From Pseudophaeobacter sp. (GTDB lineage: Bacteria; Pseudomonadota; Alphaproteobacteria; Rhodobacterales; Rhodobacteraceae): a stretch of 64,000 nucleotides of DNA. The position numbers and the translations under genes are program-made. A model generated the notes under the pieces. It saw nothing but the letters and a program-made list of their open reading frames with translations, ran no database searches and was not told the DNA's origin. Below are positions 1-8,890 of the stretch, piece by piece (positions within the stretch are counted from its first letter, which is position 1; every line of letters begins with the position of its first letter). The stretch spans positions 558,001-622,000 of the forward strand of contig JALUXC010000024.1 of NCBI GenBank assembly GCA_027019165.1, in the 5' to 3' direction.

Positions 1-111
1 AAGCACGTTGAATGCGCGCTTCATCCGATAGCCGATAAAGCCGCGCAGCGTATCATCACTGACCACTGCGGGCCCTGGTTGTCCAAGCGGATCGGAGATG
101 GCTTTTTTCAT
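1..111 (-). CDS. MarR-family transcriptional regulator, N-terminal fragment
   Basis: The ATG lies at 111-109 and the gene runs off the left edge, so only 37 codons are visible. They end in GYRMKRAFNVL, which matches the opening helix of MarR-type winged-helix regulators. The start lies 4 bases after the crotonase stop, so it is the last gene of a three-gene operon (SDR, crotonase, MarR). MarR proteins usually repress their own operon and release DNA on binding an aromatic or acyl-CoA ligand. The inverted repeats upstream of the operon (1678-1726) are a candidate site. The family call rests on a short stretch and is moderate. Confidence 0.6.
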   Translation of the reverse strand, partial: MKKAISDPLGQPGPAVVSDDTLRGFIGYRMKRAFNVL

Positions 112-115
112 GTGA

Positions 116-883
116 TCAGCGGAATTTGGGCGCACGTTTTTCCAGGAAGGCCCGCAGGCCTTCCTCGGCGTCGGGCGTGGTCTGAGACAGGGCCGCTGCC
201 AGGGACTCCGTGAACAGCCCGTCGGCCTGCGACATATCTGTGATCCGCGCAATGGATTGAATCATCAGATAGTTGGACAGGGGCGCATTGCGGGCGATCT
301 TTCCAGCCAGCGTCTGCGCCAGCGCCATCGCTTCGCCTTCGCCAACGGCATAATGGGCAAGGCCCAGCGCGACGCCTGTTTCGGCATCATACTTGCGCCC
401 CGTCAGCATCATCTCGGTCATACGGTCCGCCCCCAAAAGGCGTCCCACCCGCGCGGTTGCACCGCCCCCCACAAAAATCCCGCGGCGCCCCTCGGGCAGC
501 TGGAAAATGGTGGACGGCTCGGCAATGCGCACATGGGTCGAGGCCGCAAGTTCCAGCCCGCCGCCGATCACGGCGCCGAACATTGCCGAGACAACCGCCA
601 GCCCGCCGAACTGGATTTTCTCCATCACCGTGTGCCACCGCCGGGAGTGATAAAGATTGTCCTCGGCTGAGCGATGCACATGTTCGGACAGATCCAGCCC
701 CGAGCAGAAATGCCCCTCCACCCCAGTCAGGATCACCACACGCACCTCTTTGGGCGGCGCGGAAAAGAACGCATCAAGCGCTTCCAGCAGCTCTTCGCAC
801 ATGGCGTTGCGCTTGCCCGGACGGTTCATGGTCAGGGTGGCGATGCTGTTCTGGATGTCGATCTTGAGAATGGGGTCACTCAT
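116..883 (-). CDS. Enoyl-CoA hydratase/isomerase (crotonase) family protein
   Basis: A 255-residue crotonase-fold enzyme acting on a CoA thioester, usually adding water to a 2-enoyl-CoA. The oxyanion-hole segment is HFCSGLDLS (residues 58-66), and both canonical catalytic acids appear present: E111 in GGGLELA and E131 in QLPEGRRG. The start at 883 (MSDPILK) was chosen over an upstream in-frame extension because homology begins there and the extension runs into the preceding SDR gene. It lies 14 bp after the SDR gene and is followed 4 bp later by MarR. An SDR and MarR beside a crotonase suggest non-classical side-chain beta-oxidation, for example of hydroxycinnamoyl-CoA or another aromatic or cyclic acyl-CoA. 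The substrate is inferred, not seen. Confidence 0.88.
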   Translation of the reverse strand: MSDPILKIDIQNSIATLTMNRPGKRNAMCEELLEALDAFFSAPPKEVRVVILTGVEGHFCSGLDLSEHVHRSAEDNLYHSRRWHTVMEKIQFGGLAVVSAMFGAVIGGGLELAASTHVRIAEPSTIFQLPEGRRGIFVGGGATARVGRLLGADRMTEMMLTGRKYDAETGVALGLAHYAVGEGEAMALAQTLAGKIARNAPLSNYLMIQSIARITDMSQADGLFTESLAAALSQTTPDAEEGLRAFLEKRAPKFR

Positions 884-897
884 TGGGCGGAGGTCCT

Positions 898-1662
898 TTA
901 ACGAGGCGGCAGACGCACGGCGCCGTCCAGCCGGATGGTTGTTCCATTGAGGAATGGATTGGTCACGATCTGCTCGGCCAGAAGCGCATATTCTTCGGGT
1001 GCGCCAAGGCGGGCAGGAAAGGGGATATTGGCGGTGATCTTGGCCGAGACCTCTTCGGGCAGGCCTTCCATCATCGGTGTCTGGAACAGACCCGGCGCAA
1101 TGGCCACAATGCGAATGCCAGTCTGCGCAAATTCGCGGGCAGCAGGCAGGCACATGGAGGCAATCGCTCCTTTTGAGGCCGCATAGGCTGCCTGTCCCAA
1201 CTGGCCATCTTCATAGGCAACGGATGCAGTATTGATGATCACGCCGCGCTCGCCATCTTGCAGCGGGTCAAGCTCCGCCATGCGGCGAGCGACATGGCTC
1301 ATGACATTGTAGGTGCCAAACAGGTTCACCCGCAACGTCCGTTCAAAGACATCGAAAGAGAGCTTTCCTTCGCGACCGACGATGCGTGCCGCCATCCCGA
1401 CGCCCGCGCAGTTCACCGCGATGCGGGGTGCGCTCCCAAGCTGCTGGATGGCGCCATCCACCGCCGCGCCGACTGCGGCTTCGTCGCTCACATCCACATG
1501 TAGCGCGATCCCGCCAATCTCGGCGGCAACGGCCTTGGCCCGTTCAATGTCGAAATCCAAGATGGCGACCTTGGCCCCTTTGGCTGCAAGATGCCGCGCT
1601 GTGGCAGCGCCAAGGCCACTGCCAGCCCCTGTGACCAAAGCCACATGTCCGTCGATATTCAT
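898..1662 (-). CDS. Short-chain dehydrogenase, 3-hydroxyacyl-CoA dehydrogenase type II-like
   Basis: A 254-residue classical SDR. The Rossmann motif TGAGSGLG is at 11-18, NCAG near 84-87, and the catalytic Ser147, Tyr160 and Lys164 (YAASK) are all present. The C-terminal APGLFQTPMM region and overall length fit the HSD17B10/type II 3-hydroxyacyl-CoA dehydrogenase group, which oxidises 3-hydroxyacyl-CoA with NAD. It is the first gene of the operon with the crotonase and MarR regulator, so hydratase then dehydrogenase would run two consecutive steps of one acyl-CoA pathway. The 174-bp upstream region carries two inverted repeats. The SDR call is certain; the substrate is inferred. Confidence 0.88.
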   Translation of the reverse strand: MNIDGHVALVTGAGSGLGAATARHLAAKGAKVAILDFDIERAKAVAAEIGGIALHVDVSDEAAVGAAVDGAIQQLGSAPRIAVNCAGVGMAARIVGREGKLSFDVFERTLRVNLFGTYNVMSHVARRMAELDPLQDGERGVIINTASVAYEDGQLGQAAYAASKGAIASMCLPAAREFAQTGIRIVAIAPGLFQTPMMEGLPEEVSAKITANIPFPARLGAPEEYALLAEQIVTNPFLNGTTIRLDGAVRLPPR

Positions 1663-1677
1663 GATGCCCTCCCAGTT

Positions 1678-1726
1678 GGATAACTTTTATCATCATTATC
1701 CGGCATAACTATAAGAAGATAGTTAT
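1678..1726 (-). promoter_or_regulatory. Inverted repeats upstream of the SDR-crotonase-MarR operon (putative MarR operator)
   Basis: A perfect inverted repeat, ATAACTAT (1705-1712) and ATAGTTAT (1719-1726) with a 6-base spacer, sits 43 bp upstream of the SDR start. A second pair, GGATAA (1678-1683) and TTATCC (1696-1701), lies closer to the start. Both are in an AT-rich stretch unlike the surrounding coding DNA. The arm length and spacing suit a MarR dimer and the regulator is encoded in the same operon, but binding is inferred. Confidence 0.5.
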
Positions 1727-1836
1727 ACCAAGTACCTATCTTTCGCAAAGCACTTTTTTGCCCTCACCTAGACCATTGAAAAGGAAAACTTTTCCGCCGA
1801 GAAACCAATCGGTTGCAATCGCCCGACCCTGGGCGG

Positions 1837-3267
1837 TCAGGCGGTGGCCTGGCCCAGAATCTGCGCCAGCCGCTCCAACCCTCGGTCGATCTCCGGTTCA
1901 TCCATGTGACAGCAACCAAGGACAAGGCCATTCAATCCGCACGCCTCGACAGCGAAACCGGACAAGGGCTGCAGACCCAGCCCTGCAGCCTCGGCCTGCG
2001 TGCAAATCTGCGTATCAGGAATGCCCGGTTTCAAATGAAAGACAATCTGCATGCCCGCGCCATGATCCGGTGCATGGCCAAATGCGGAGAACTCGGCCGT
2101 GAGCCGCGCCAACAGGTGCTTGCGGCGCTCGGCGTAGATGCGTCGCATCCGCCGCAAATGGCGGTAGAACTCTCCGCTATCGATGAACTCTGACAAGGCC
2201 TGTTGCGGCATCGCGCTTGCCCGCGCCCCCGTGCGGCGCAGACTGTTCTTGAGAACCGGCACCAAGGCCTCGGGCGCAACCAGATACCCGACCCGCAACC
2301 GGTTGGAGAATGTCTTTGAAAAGCTGCCGATATAGAGGGTCCGGTTCAGGCCATCAAACCCGGCCATCGCTGGAATGGGTCGCCCGGCATAGCGGAATTC
2401 GCTATCGTAGTCATCTTCGATGACCCAGCCGCCGGACCTTCCGGCCCATTCGAGAAACTCCAGTCGGCGCCCCGGCGCCATCGCCCCGCCAAGAGGAAAC
2501 TGATGCGATGGCGTGAGCACCACAGCCTTCGCGCCCGCCTTGTCAGACGGCACACAAGCGCCCAGATCATCCACCGGAACGGAGCTGCGCAAAAGCCCCT
2601 GCCGCTCGACAATTCGGCGCAAGGGTAGATATCCGGGATCTTCAAGCGCCACCGCATCCCCCGGCTGGGTGAGCGCGCGCAGACACAGCTCCAGCGCGTC
2701 CCCTGCACCGGCCGTGATAATCACCTGATCGGGGCCAGCAGACAGCCCACGCCAGTCTGCTACATAAGAGGCGATGGATCTCCGGAGGCAGGCATTGCCC
2801 AAAACTGAGCCCGCCTCCAGCAGCTTTTCAGGAGATACGCGGCAAATCCTAGCCACGCAGCGCCCCCATTGCCGATAGGGGAACAACCGCATGTCCGGCT
2901 CTCCCCCACTGAAGGGCCGCGGCACATGGGAGGTTTCTTCCACAGGCTGGAAAACCCTCGGGGCAGCCTTCTGGATTTCAACCTGCCCAATGGCGCAGAC
3001 GGAATAGCCTGCCCCCTGGCGCCCCGAAATATAGCCTTCCGCGACCAACTGTTCGTAGGCGCAGACCACCGTCGAGCGGGCGACCCCAAGCTCAATTGCC
3101 AGGTTGCGCGTCGCGGGCAGTCGTCCCCCTTCGGGAAGAGTGCCCGAGACGATCCTTTGGCGCAGCGCAGCGCAGATCTGCTCGAACAACGGCAGCGCGT
3201 TCTCACGATCAAGGGTAAAGGCCAAAGACGAGATGTTCTGCTCGTCACCTGCGGCAGTGTGCGACAT
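1837..3267 (-). CDS. MocR/PdxR-type regulator (GntR wHTH fused to an aminotransferase-like domain)
   Basis: A GntR-type winged helix occupies roughly residues 28-95 (ATRNLAIELGVARSTVV is the recognition region), followed by a fold-type I aminotransferase-like domain. SFSKTF, near residue 317, carries the lysine expected to bind pyridoxal phosphate. MocR proteins use this domain as a ligand sensor and often control PLP synthesis or amine and amino acid genes. GTG at 3270 and ATG at 3267 are adjacent in-frame starts; the ATG is preferred. Most MocR regulators face a divergent target gene, but here both neighbours are on the same strand, so the target is not evident. The family is secure and the role unknown. 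Confidence 0.88.
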   Translation of the reverse strand: MSHTAAGDEQNISSLAFTLDRENALPLFEQICAALRQRIVSGTLPEGGRLPATRNLAIELGVARSTVVCAYEQLVAEGYISGRQGAGYSVCAIGQVEIQKAAPRVFQPVEETSHVPRPFSGGEPDMRLFPYRQWGRCVARICRVSPEKLLEAGSVLGNACLRRSIASYVADWRGLSAGPDQVIITAGAGDALELCLRALTQPGDAVALEDPGYLPLRRIVERQGLLRSSVPVDDLGACVPSDKAGAKAVVLTPSHQFPLGGAMAPGRRLEFLEWAGRSGGWVIEDDYDSEFRYAGRPIPAMAGFDGLNRTLYIGSFSKTFSNRLRVGYLVAPEALVPVLKNSLRRTGARASAMPQQALSEFIDSGEFYRHLRRMRRIYAERRKHLLARLTAEFSAFGHAPDHGAGMQIVFHLKPGIPDTQICTQAEAAGLGLQPLSGFAVEACGLNGLVLGCCHMDEPEIDRGLERLAQILGQATA

Positions 3268-3366
3268 CACCCGACCTTTTTATTCCACAGAAGCCGTCAT
3301 TGACTGGCCCGATCAAAATAGATCCGCACTGCGCGCGCAACAAGAAAGCACTGCAGCGCGTGCCCC

Positions 3367-5421
3367 CTATGGCTCTGCCCTTTTGAGGTCGACAAAGGTC
3401 TCATTGTAACAAGCCCCGTCAGCAATATCCGTGCGCAGATCGGACGGGATCAGCACATTGGCCGTTCGGCCCGTTTGTGAAGAGGCAAGCCAGGTCCCCT
3501 TGGGGCTGTAGACCACGCCAGGCCGTGTCGCGCTCGTCACCTCAAGGATGAGCGTCACTTCCCCTTGTGCATTCCACAGCGTCACCGTGTCGCCGTCGCT
3601 CAGGCCACGGTCCGCCGCATCTGCGGGGTGAACCTGCAAAACCTCCATTCCGGCAGAAAGGCTGTGCTGGCCAAAGGTAGCATTGGTGCGCTTGTCGGAA
3701 CTGGGGGTGATCAGGATCAAGGGCATGTCCTGCTTTGCGGGAGCATAGCGCGGCACACCACAGCCAAAGCCGTCTTCAAGAGCCTGACTGAACAGCTCGA
3801 TCCGCCCGGAAGGTGTCTTAGGCGCGACCGTCTTGCACAGGACAAGCGGGGTGCCATCATCTGCGTTCAACTCAATGGCCCTGTCCAGAGGGATCTGACT
3901 GGGCCGTTTGCCCGCAAAAACTGGACTAGAGGCATCCATGGCCTGATCGATCAATTCTAGATCACTGTGCCGGAATAGCTCCTCCTCATAGCCGAACCGC
4001 GCAGCAAGGCGGCGAAAGATCTCGGTATTGGGCAGGCTTTCCCCGACCGGCGCGATCACCGGCGCAGCCCGCTGCAGGTAGTTCTGTCCATAGGCGCCAT
4101 AGATATCATCGTATTCAAAATGGCTGGCGGCAGGCAGGATCACGTCGCAAAACGCCATCGTGTCCGTCATCACGACATCAGAGCCGACGACAAAGATCTC
4201 TTCCTGCATCAGGGCCTTGATCATCCGCTCTTGATCCGGGTGCGTCGCAACCGGGTTGTGATTATAGATCATCACCGCCGACACCGGAGGCTCCAGATCC
4301 CGATCGAGCATTTTTGCCGCCACATCCACGATATTGAAGCACCGCGTGCCCGGATGCTTGAGGTCTGCACCCTGCAGCCGGTCGGATGTCTTTGGCGCTG
4401 CTGCCCCTGATTTGGCAACGACCCCGGCCCCAAGCCGCCCGTGATGCCCGGTGAGCACATTCAGCGCCATAGCAGCCCTGAGCCCCGCTCCGCCGGAACG
4501 GGTACGTTCGATCCCATTGCCAAAGGCGCTTGCCATGGCCTTGGCCCTTGCAATCCACTCGACGAGCCTCAGGACATCTTCGACCGCGACACCGCAGATC
4601 TGTGCCACTCTTTCCGGCGAATAGGCGCGTGCCTCGGCCATGTAAGGCTCAAAGCCCAGTGCCCATTTCGAAATGAAGGCCTCATCCAAAGCGCCGCGTC
4701 GTTCCAGTTCAGCCGCCAGCCCAAGACCAAGAACCACATCCGTTCCGGGCCTCAATTGCAGATGCAGGTCGCATTGCTCGGCCAGTTTGATCCGTTTGGG
4801 ATCTATGACAACAACCCGCCCCCCGGCGCCGCGTGCCTGTTTCAGAACCCGCATGAAATGCAGGTTGGACACGGTCACATTATTGCCCCAGACAAGGATC
4901 AGATCCGAATGCAGCGCCTGTTCTGGCGGCATCCCCGGGACGGCACCGAAAAGGCTTTCGTAGGCCGCGCCGCGCACCCCGCCGCAGAGCGGGCCGCGAT
5001 CCAAAAGCGTCGCCCCCATCTTGTAGAAGAACCGCCGATCCATGGAGGCACCCGCCAGTTCCCCATGTGGCCCCGCGTAGTTCAGCGGCAGCACCGATTG
5101 TGGACCGTGCCGAGCAATTACGTTGGAAAACCCCTCATGAACGCGGTCCAGCGCCTCGTCCCATGATATCCTGGCGTAGCTCCCGGTTCCGCGTGGCCCG
5201 GAACGTTTCAAAGGATGGCGAAGCCTTGCCTTGCCATGCACATAGTCGGGAAAACAGCGCGCGACTTTGTTGCATATCACCCCGGCTGTGAAAGGGTTGC
5301 CGTGGCCCCCTTTGACCGAAAGGATCTCTCCCCCCTTTACGTGAACGATCAAGCTACAGGTATCGGGACAATCGAGCGGGCACACGCTCGGTTGCAGTGA
5401 AACGGTCGAAGGATCGGTCAT
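3367..5421 (-). CDS. Molybdopterin-dependent oxidoreductase (DMSO reductase superfamily)
   Basis: A 684-residue enzyme with an N-terminal [4Fe-4S] motif, Cys14, Cys18, Cys22 and Cys50. It is followed by the bis-MGD-binding body (including WGNNVTVSN and DPKRIKLA) and a C-terminal molydopterin-dinucleotide-binding domain with HPADAADRGLSDGD. There is no twin-arginine signal, so it should act in the cytoplasm. The region around DRGPLCGG may supply the molybdenum ligand, but I cannot settle this. The layout resembles formate-dehydrogenase-like and other cytoplasmic family members of unknown substrate. No electron-transfer subunit or cofactor gene is adjacent. The superfamily is certain; the substrate cannot be assigned. 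Confidence 0.88.
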   Translation of the reverse strand: MTDPSTVSLQPSVCPLDCPDTCSLIVHVKGGEILSVKGGHGNPFTAGVICNKVARCFPDYVHGKARLRHPLKRSGPRGTGSYARISWDEALDRVHEGFSNVIARHGPQSVLPLNYAGPHGELAGASMDRRFFYKMGATLLDRGPLCGGVRGAAYESLFGAVPGMPPEQALHSDLILVWGNNVTVSNLHFMRVLKQARGAGGRVVVIDPKRIKLAEQCDLHLQLRPGTDVVLGLGLAAELERRGALDEAFISKWALGFEPYMAEARAYSPERVAQICGVAVEDVLRLVEWIARAKAMASAFGNGIERTRSGGAGLRAAMALNVLTGHHGRLGAGVVAKSGAAAPKTSDRLQGADLKHPGTRCFNIVDVAAKMLDRDLEPPVSAVMIYNHNPVATHPDQERMIKALMQEEIFVVGSDVVMTDTMAFCDVILPAASHFEYDDIYGAYGQNYLQRAAPVIAPVGESLPNTEIFRRLAARFGYEEELFRHSDLELIDQAMDASSPVFAGKRPSQIPLDRAIELNADDGTPLVLCKTVAPKTPSGRIELFSQALEDGFGCGVPRYAPAKQDMPLILITPSSDKRTNATFGQHSLSAGMEVLQVHPADAADRGLSDGDTVTLWNAQGEVTLILEVTSATRPGVVYSPKGTWLASSQTGRTANVLIPSDLRTDIADGACYNETFVDLKRAEP

Positions 5422-5734
5422 TCCGGCCTCATCAATGGATACGCGAATGGCCAGATACGCAGGCTATTGGGTGGATGAAAATGTCCACATCCCGACAAAA
5501 TGAGCAGACCAATATTCAACCACTGTCCCTGCCCCACTCGGCAAACCGTGCCGTCAAGCCAGCCGTCCCTCGTTTTGCCAGCAGCCAGTTGGGCAACGCC
5601 CGCCTCCACAGGCCATTGCCGCATAACAATGCCGGAAGGACCTCACGCCCGCGCCAGGCTCGCGATCACGGATCGCGACGCTCGATGCCAGTGCGCCGGG
5701 GACAGGGCAATTTTTCAGGTGTTTGAGATCAGGC
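5422..5734. other. Intergenic stretch with one short inverted repeat
   Basis: There is no convincing gene in these 313 bases between the diguanylate cyclase end and the molybdopterin oxidoreductase start. The only structure seen is CGCGATC (5661-5667) and GATCGCG (5671-5677) around a 3-base loop, without a T tract. The promoter of the molybdopterin gene should lie near the 5421 end; no clear -35/-10 pair was recognised. Confidence 0.5.
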
Positions 5735-6745
5735 TCATGCCCCTTGGGGCAAGACGTCCTTTTCCATGCCTTTTTTGTAGAAGCAATGACGCGCCCTGCC
5801 CGATCCCTTGGCCGCATAAAGCGCAATATCGGATTCGTTCAGGATCTGCGCCGCCGTGACCGTGCCTTCATGCCAAACGGACAGTGTTGTCCCAGCACTT
5901 GCCGAGATTTTGCACTCCTTGCCCCCGTACGGGATCGGCACCTCAAGCTCGGCGATCAGCCTTTCGGCCAGACCATCAAGCTGACGGGCGTCGCGAAGAT
6001 CGTTGAAGATCAGTACGAATTCATCGCCCCCCACACGCGCAACCGTATCGGACTGCCGCGTGCAATCAACCATGACACGCGCCACATGCTGCAGAACGGC
6101 GTCTCCGGCAGCATGGCCAAGAGTGTCATTGACCTGTTTGAAATAGTCGAGGTCCAGATGCATCAGAGCAAAGTCCCGACCACCGTTGATCAAGCGCTCC
6201 AAGATGTGATCCATCGCGCGCCTGTTCTTCAAACCTGTCAACGTATCGGTAAAGGCCTGTTCCTCTGCCGCGATCTTGGCACCTTGAAGACGCAGGTTCA
6301 GCTGCCGCGACGCCTCCATCGCGGCAGATTTTGCCTCGACCAGGTAGAGCATCTCGATGGTCAGATCCGTGGGTGAGAAATCCGCACTCGTCAAATCATA
6401 GTCCCGAACAGCTTCGAGGACAGAGATGCCAAAAGACAGGTTGATGATCGCCCCCTGTCCCTCGGGCAGCGGCACCAGAACCCCTTTGAGGCTGGTCTGA
6501 GGCGTATCACGAAAGTGCAGATGCAATTTGGACCCGGCGGTATTCACCAGATCCTCCATCGAACGCACACGTCTTGGCCGGGACAAATCGAACACTCGGA
6601 AGAAGCGCCGCCCCTCCCATTTCAAGTCAGGTCTCAGCTTTCGGAGTGTTGGGCCAACGCGCAGGATACGCCCTTTTTCATCCACGATCGCAAACATAGG
6701 ACAAATATGATCTGCGATGGCGGCAAGCTGCGTGCCTGTCATCAT
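5735..6745 (-). CDS. Diguanylate cyclase with an H-NOX-associated (HNOBA-like) N-terminal domain
   Basis: A 336-residue protein. Residues ~10-130 resemble the heme-NO-binding-associated domain (ILRVGPTLRKLRPDL; LKGVLVPLPEGQGAI). A short coiled coil spans ~130-165 and a GGDEF domain ~165-325. The active-site GGDEF (239-243) is intact, as is the RxxD product-inhibition site (R230-D233), so it should make c-di-GMP from GTP. No transmembrane segment or EAL domain is present. Its ATG overlaps the stop of the H-NOX gene by 4 bases, indicating translational coupling and a sensor-effector complex. Paired H-NOX and diguanylate cyclase proteins are established elsewhere in bacteria; here the sensor itself is abnormal. 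Confidence 0.9.
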   Translation of the reverse strand: MMTGTQLAAIADHICPMFAIVDEKGRILRVGPTLRKLRPDLKWEGRRFFRVFDLSRPRRVRSMEDLVNTAGSKLHLHFRDTPQTSLKGVLVPLPEGQGAIINLSFGISVLEAVRDYDLTSADFSPTDLTIEMLYLVEAKSAAMEASRQLNLRLQGAKIAAEEQAFTDTLTGLKNRRAMDHILERLINGGRDFALMHLDLDYFKQVNDTLGHAAGDAVLQHVARVMVDCTRQSDTVARVGGDEFVLIFNDLRDARQLDGLAERLIAELEVPIPYGGKECKISASAGTTLSVWHEGTVTAAQILNESDIALYAAKGSGRARHCFYKKGMEKDVLPQGA

Positions 6746-7329
6746 AACGAATGCGCCCCCAAATCAAAACTCCGCCCCTCGGCGAACTCGCGCTCCACCA
6801 AGGTGATAGAGATCACTTCCGCCCCATCCTGCTGACCACTGTAATCCAAGATGACAAGATCGCCATAGTCATCTGCCATAGCGCGAAGAATACCAATCAT
6901 TACATTTGCATACCCCGGCAGGCCGGGCTGGCAAACCAATTCAAACTGCCCCGGTGCCTGTTCGAACAGCTCCAGCCCGGGCAAATACAGATCTGACACT
7001 GCCAGGCGTGCCCGCCCCGGCAGATCATCAAGGGAGTGCAAAAACTCAACGTAATTCACGCCGCCAAACCGCAGGAGACGGCGCAAGGACTCAACCTGTG
7101 GATTGGAGACCAGAAAAGTCCCCATATCCTCAAGCATCTCGGGCAAGGGGCGTTGCAGAACCTGTTCCATCGCGTTGAGCATCTTGTTGGATTGCTCATC
7201 AGTATAGATGAGCATGGCCTCGAACTCGCGAAAGCCGAGACCTGCCTGATCCATAACCTCGTGCCAACGTTCCCCGCCATAGGTACTGGTCACAAAAGCC
7301 TGGATCGCTCTGTTGATCAGACCATGCAT
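6742..7329 (-). CDS. H-NOX-fold (heme NO-binding domain) protein lacking the heme-contact residues
   Basis: A 195-residue protein with typical H-NOX length and start (MHGLINRAIQAFV). The start at 7329 follows AAGGGG; an upstream in-frame extension to 7458 has no homology. Family members bind heme with a proximal His (His102 in the Thermoanaerobacter protein) and a YxSxR motif (131-135) that holds the propionates. Here the equivalent positions, with a constant offset of 2, are Pro104 (in LDDLPGRAR) and Cys133, Pro135 and Leu137 (VCQPGLPGY). All four heme contacts are therefore changed, while flanking residues still align. The domain should bind heme poorly or not at all, so another ligand or a purely structural role is possible. 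It is coupled to the diguanylate cyclase. Confidence 0.85.
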   Translation of the reverse strand: MHGLINRAIQAFVTSTYGGERWHEVMDQAGLGFREFEAMLIYTDEQSNKMLNAMEQVLQRPLPEMLEDMGTFLVSNPQVESLRRLLRFGGVNYVEFLHSLDDLPGRARLAVSDLYLPGLELFEQAPGQFELVCQPGLPGYANVMIGILRAMADDYGDLVILDYSGQQDGAEVISITLVEREFAEGRSFDLGAHSL

Positions 7330-7876
7330 CACTTGGCCCCTTTTCCTACCAGGTCCCACTATTGGCGCCTTTTTGTTAATAAACGCCCAACACGCACCAA
7401 ATTCACCCGCGCCGAACCATCCTTTCCTGACAGCCCAATGGCGGCACACCACAATCACTCACTTTGCGCGACCGAACAAAACTCAAAGTCTGTCAATTAG
7501 TTGTTTTTGCGGTTCGGCAACGCTAAGCGGAACCTCGCCTTGGCCATCCTCAAACGTTGGGTTGCGACTGCCCACCCTGCTCGTCCTTGATGATTGACAG
7601 AGAGGGTATCGATGTACGCCATCCGGCGTCAACCTGCACACGGCCGCGTCGGCTGAATTGAGCATGCCTCTGTCACCCGGTTGCAGCAGGTCTCAGGCGC
7701 GAACGGTTTTGCATGGCAAACCAGCACTCCAGCGCCGGGTCTCCCCTTGGCGACTTGACGTGCAAAAGAAGCAGCCCCAGCTGGGGCATGCGGGCAGTCC
7801 GCTTCAATATTGCCCAGTAGAGGTATTGAAATGCATGCCCCTCACTTGCCCCAACTCTTGTGGGGAAAACAGCCTT
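7330..7876. other. 547-bp gene-free region between the H-NOX operon and acr3
   Basis: No ORF here has a credible start, ribosome site or homology. The composition is somewhat AT-richer than the flanking genes. It should hold the promoter of the H-NOX operon (7329 side) and the 3' end of the ars operon (7876 side). A 14-bp perfect palindrome, GCCCCAGCTGGGGC (7774-7787), and a CCCCA/TGGGG hairpin (7849-7865) lie downstream of acr3. Neither has a T tract, so they are only weak terminator candidates. Confidence 0.5.
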
Positions 7877-8890
7877 TCAGGAGGCTGGAAACCGGCTGCG
7901 GGTCCGGTTGGCAAAGGCCACCAGCGACAGCATCACCGGCACCTCGACCAGAACGCCCACAACCGTGGCCAGCGCTGCGCCGGAGTTCAGACCAAACAGG
8001 GATATCGCCACGGCGACTGCCAGCTCAAAAAAGTTCGAAGTTCCGATCAGGGCGCAGGGCGCCGCAATTCGATGCGGGACATTCAAGGCAAAGGCCGCAC
8101 CATAGGCAAGAGCAAAAATCCCGTAAGACTGGACAAGGATCGGCACCGCGATCAGGGCGATGACCTCAGGTCGGTTCAGGATCACCTGCCCTTGCAGGCC
8201 AAACAGGATCATGACCGTTGCGATCAGCCCGATCATCGACCAGGGCTTGACCCGCGCCTGAAAGGCTTCGATTTGCGGAGTATTTCCCAGCCTGCGGCGG
8301 GTCCAGATCCCGGCCAGCAACGGCAACAGGACAAATAGGACCACCGACAGCACCAGCGTTTCCCAGGGCACCTCGATATCCGTAACCCCCAAAAGGAAGG
8401 CCACGATGGGTGCAAAGGCAAAAACCATCACCACGTCGTTGAGGGACACCTGCAAAAGCGTGTAATTCTCATCCCCCCGCGTGAGCTGCGACCAGACAAA
8501 GACCATCGCCGTACAGGGCGCAGCCCCCAAAAGGATCAATCCCGCGATGTACTGCTGTGCATCTTCCGGTGCCACGAGATCCGCGAAGACCACTTCAAAG
8601 AAGAAAACGCCCAGCGCCGCCATGGAAAAGGGCTTGATCAGCCAGTTCACCACCAATGTGATCCCCAGACCTTTCGGCTGCTTCACCGCATCCTTCACGG
8701 CGGACGGATCGACGCCGACCATCATCGGATAGACCATAGCCCAGATCAGCACGGCAACCACTAGGTTCACGCGCGCAACTTCTGCTGCTGCGATCATCTG
8801 CACCAGACCCGGGGCAGCATTGCCGATCAGAATGCCTGCGATCATCGCAAGGGCCACCCAAAGGGTCAGATAGCGTTCAAAGATACTCAT
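7877..8890 (-). CDS. acr3: ACR3-family arsenite efflux transporter
   Basis: A 337-residue, roughly ten-helix membrane protein of the BART superfamily. The signature [13 protein letters not shown] carries the conserved Cys126 required for arsenite transport in ACR3 proteins, and [17 protein letters not shown] near the C terminus also fits. It exports arsenite produced by the ArsC domain encoded at the start of the operon. Its ATG overlaps the arsJ stop by 4 bases (8887-8890). It is the last gene of the ars operon. Confidence 0.94.
   Translation of the reverse strand: MSIFERYLTLWVALAMIAGILIGNAAPGLVQMIAAAEVARVNLVVAVLIWAMVYPMMVGVDPSAVKDAVKQPKGLGITLVVNWLIKPFSMAALGVFFFEVVFADLVAPEDAQQYIAGLILLGAAPCTAMVFVWSQLTRGDENYTLLQVSLNDVVMVFAFAPIVAFLLGVTDIEVPWETLVLSVVLFVLLPLLAGIWTRRRLGNTPQIEAFQARVKPWSMIGLIATVMILFGLQGQVILNRPEVIALIAVPILVQSYGIFALAYGAAFALNVPHRIAAPCALIGTSNFFELAVAVAISLFGLNSGAALATVVGVLVEVPVMLSLVAFANRTRSRFPAS

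Noticed and set aside
7774-7787. 14-bp palindrome GCCCCAGCTGGGGC as an operator or terminator
   Set aside because: It leaves almost no loop for a hairpin and has no T tract. It lies ~90 bp past acr3, with no nearby promoter to serve.
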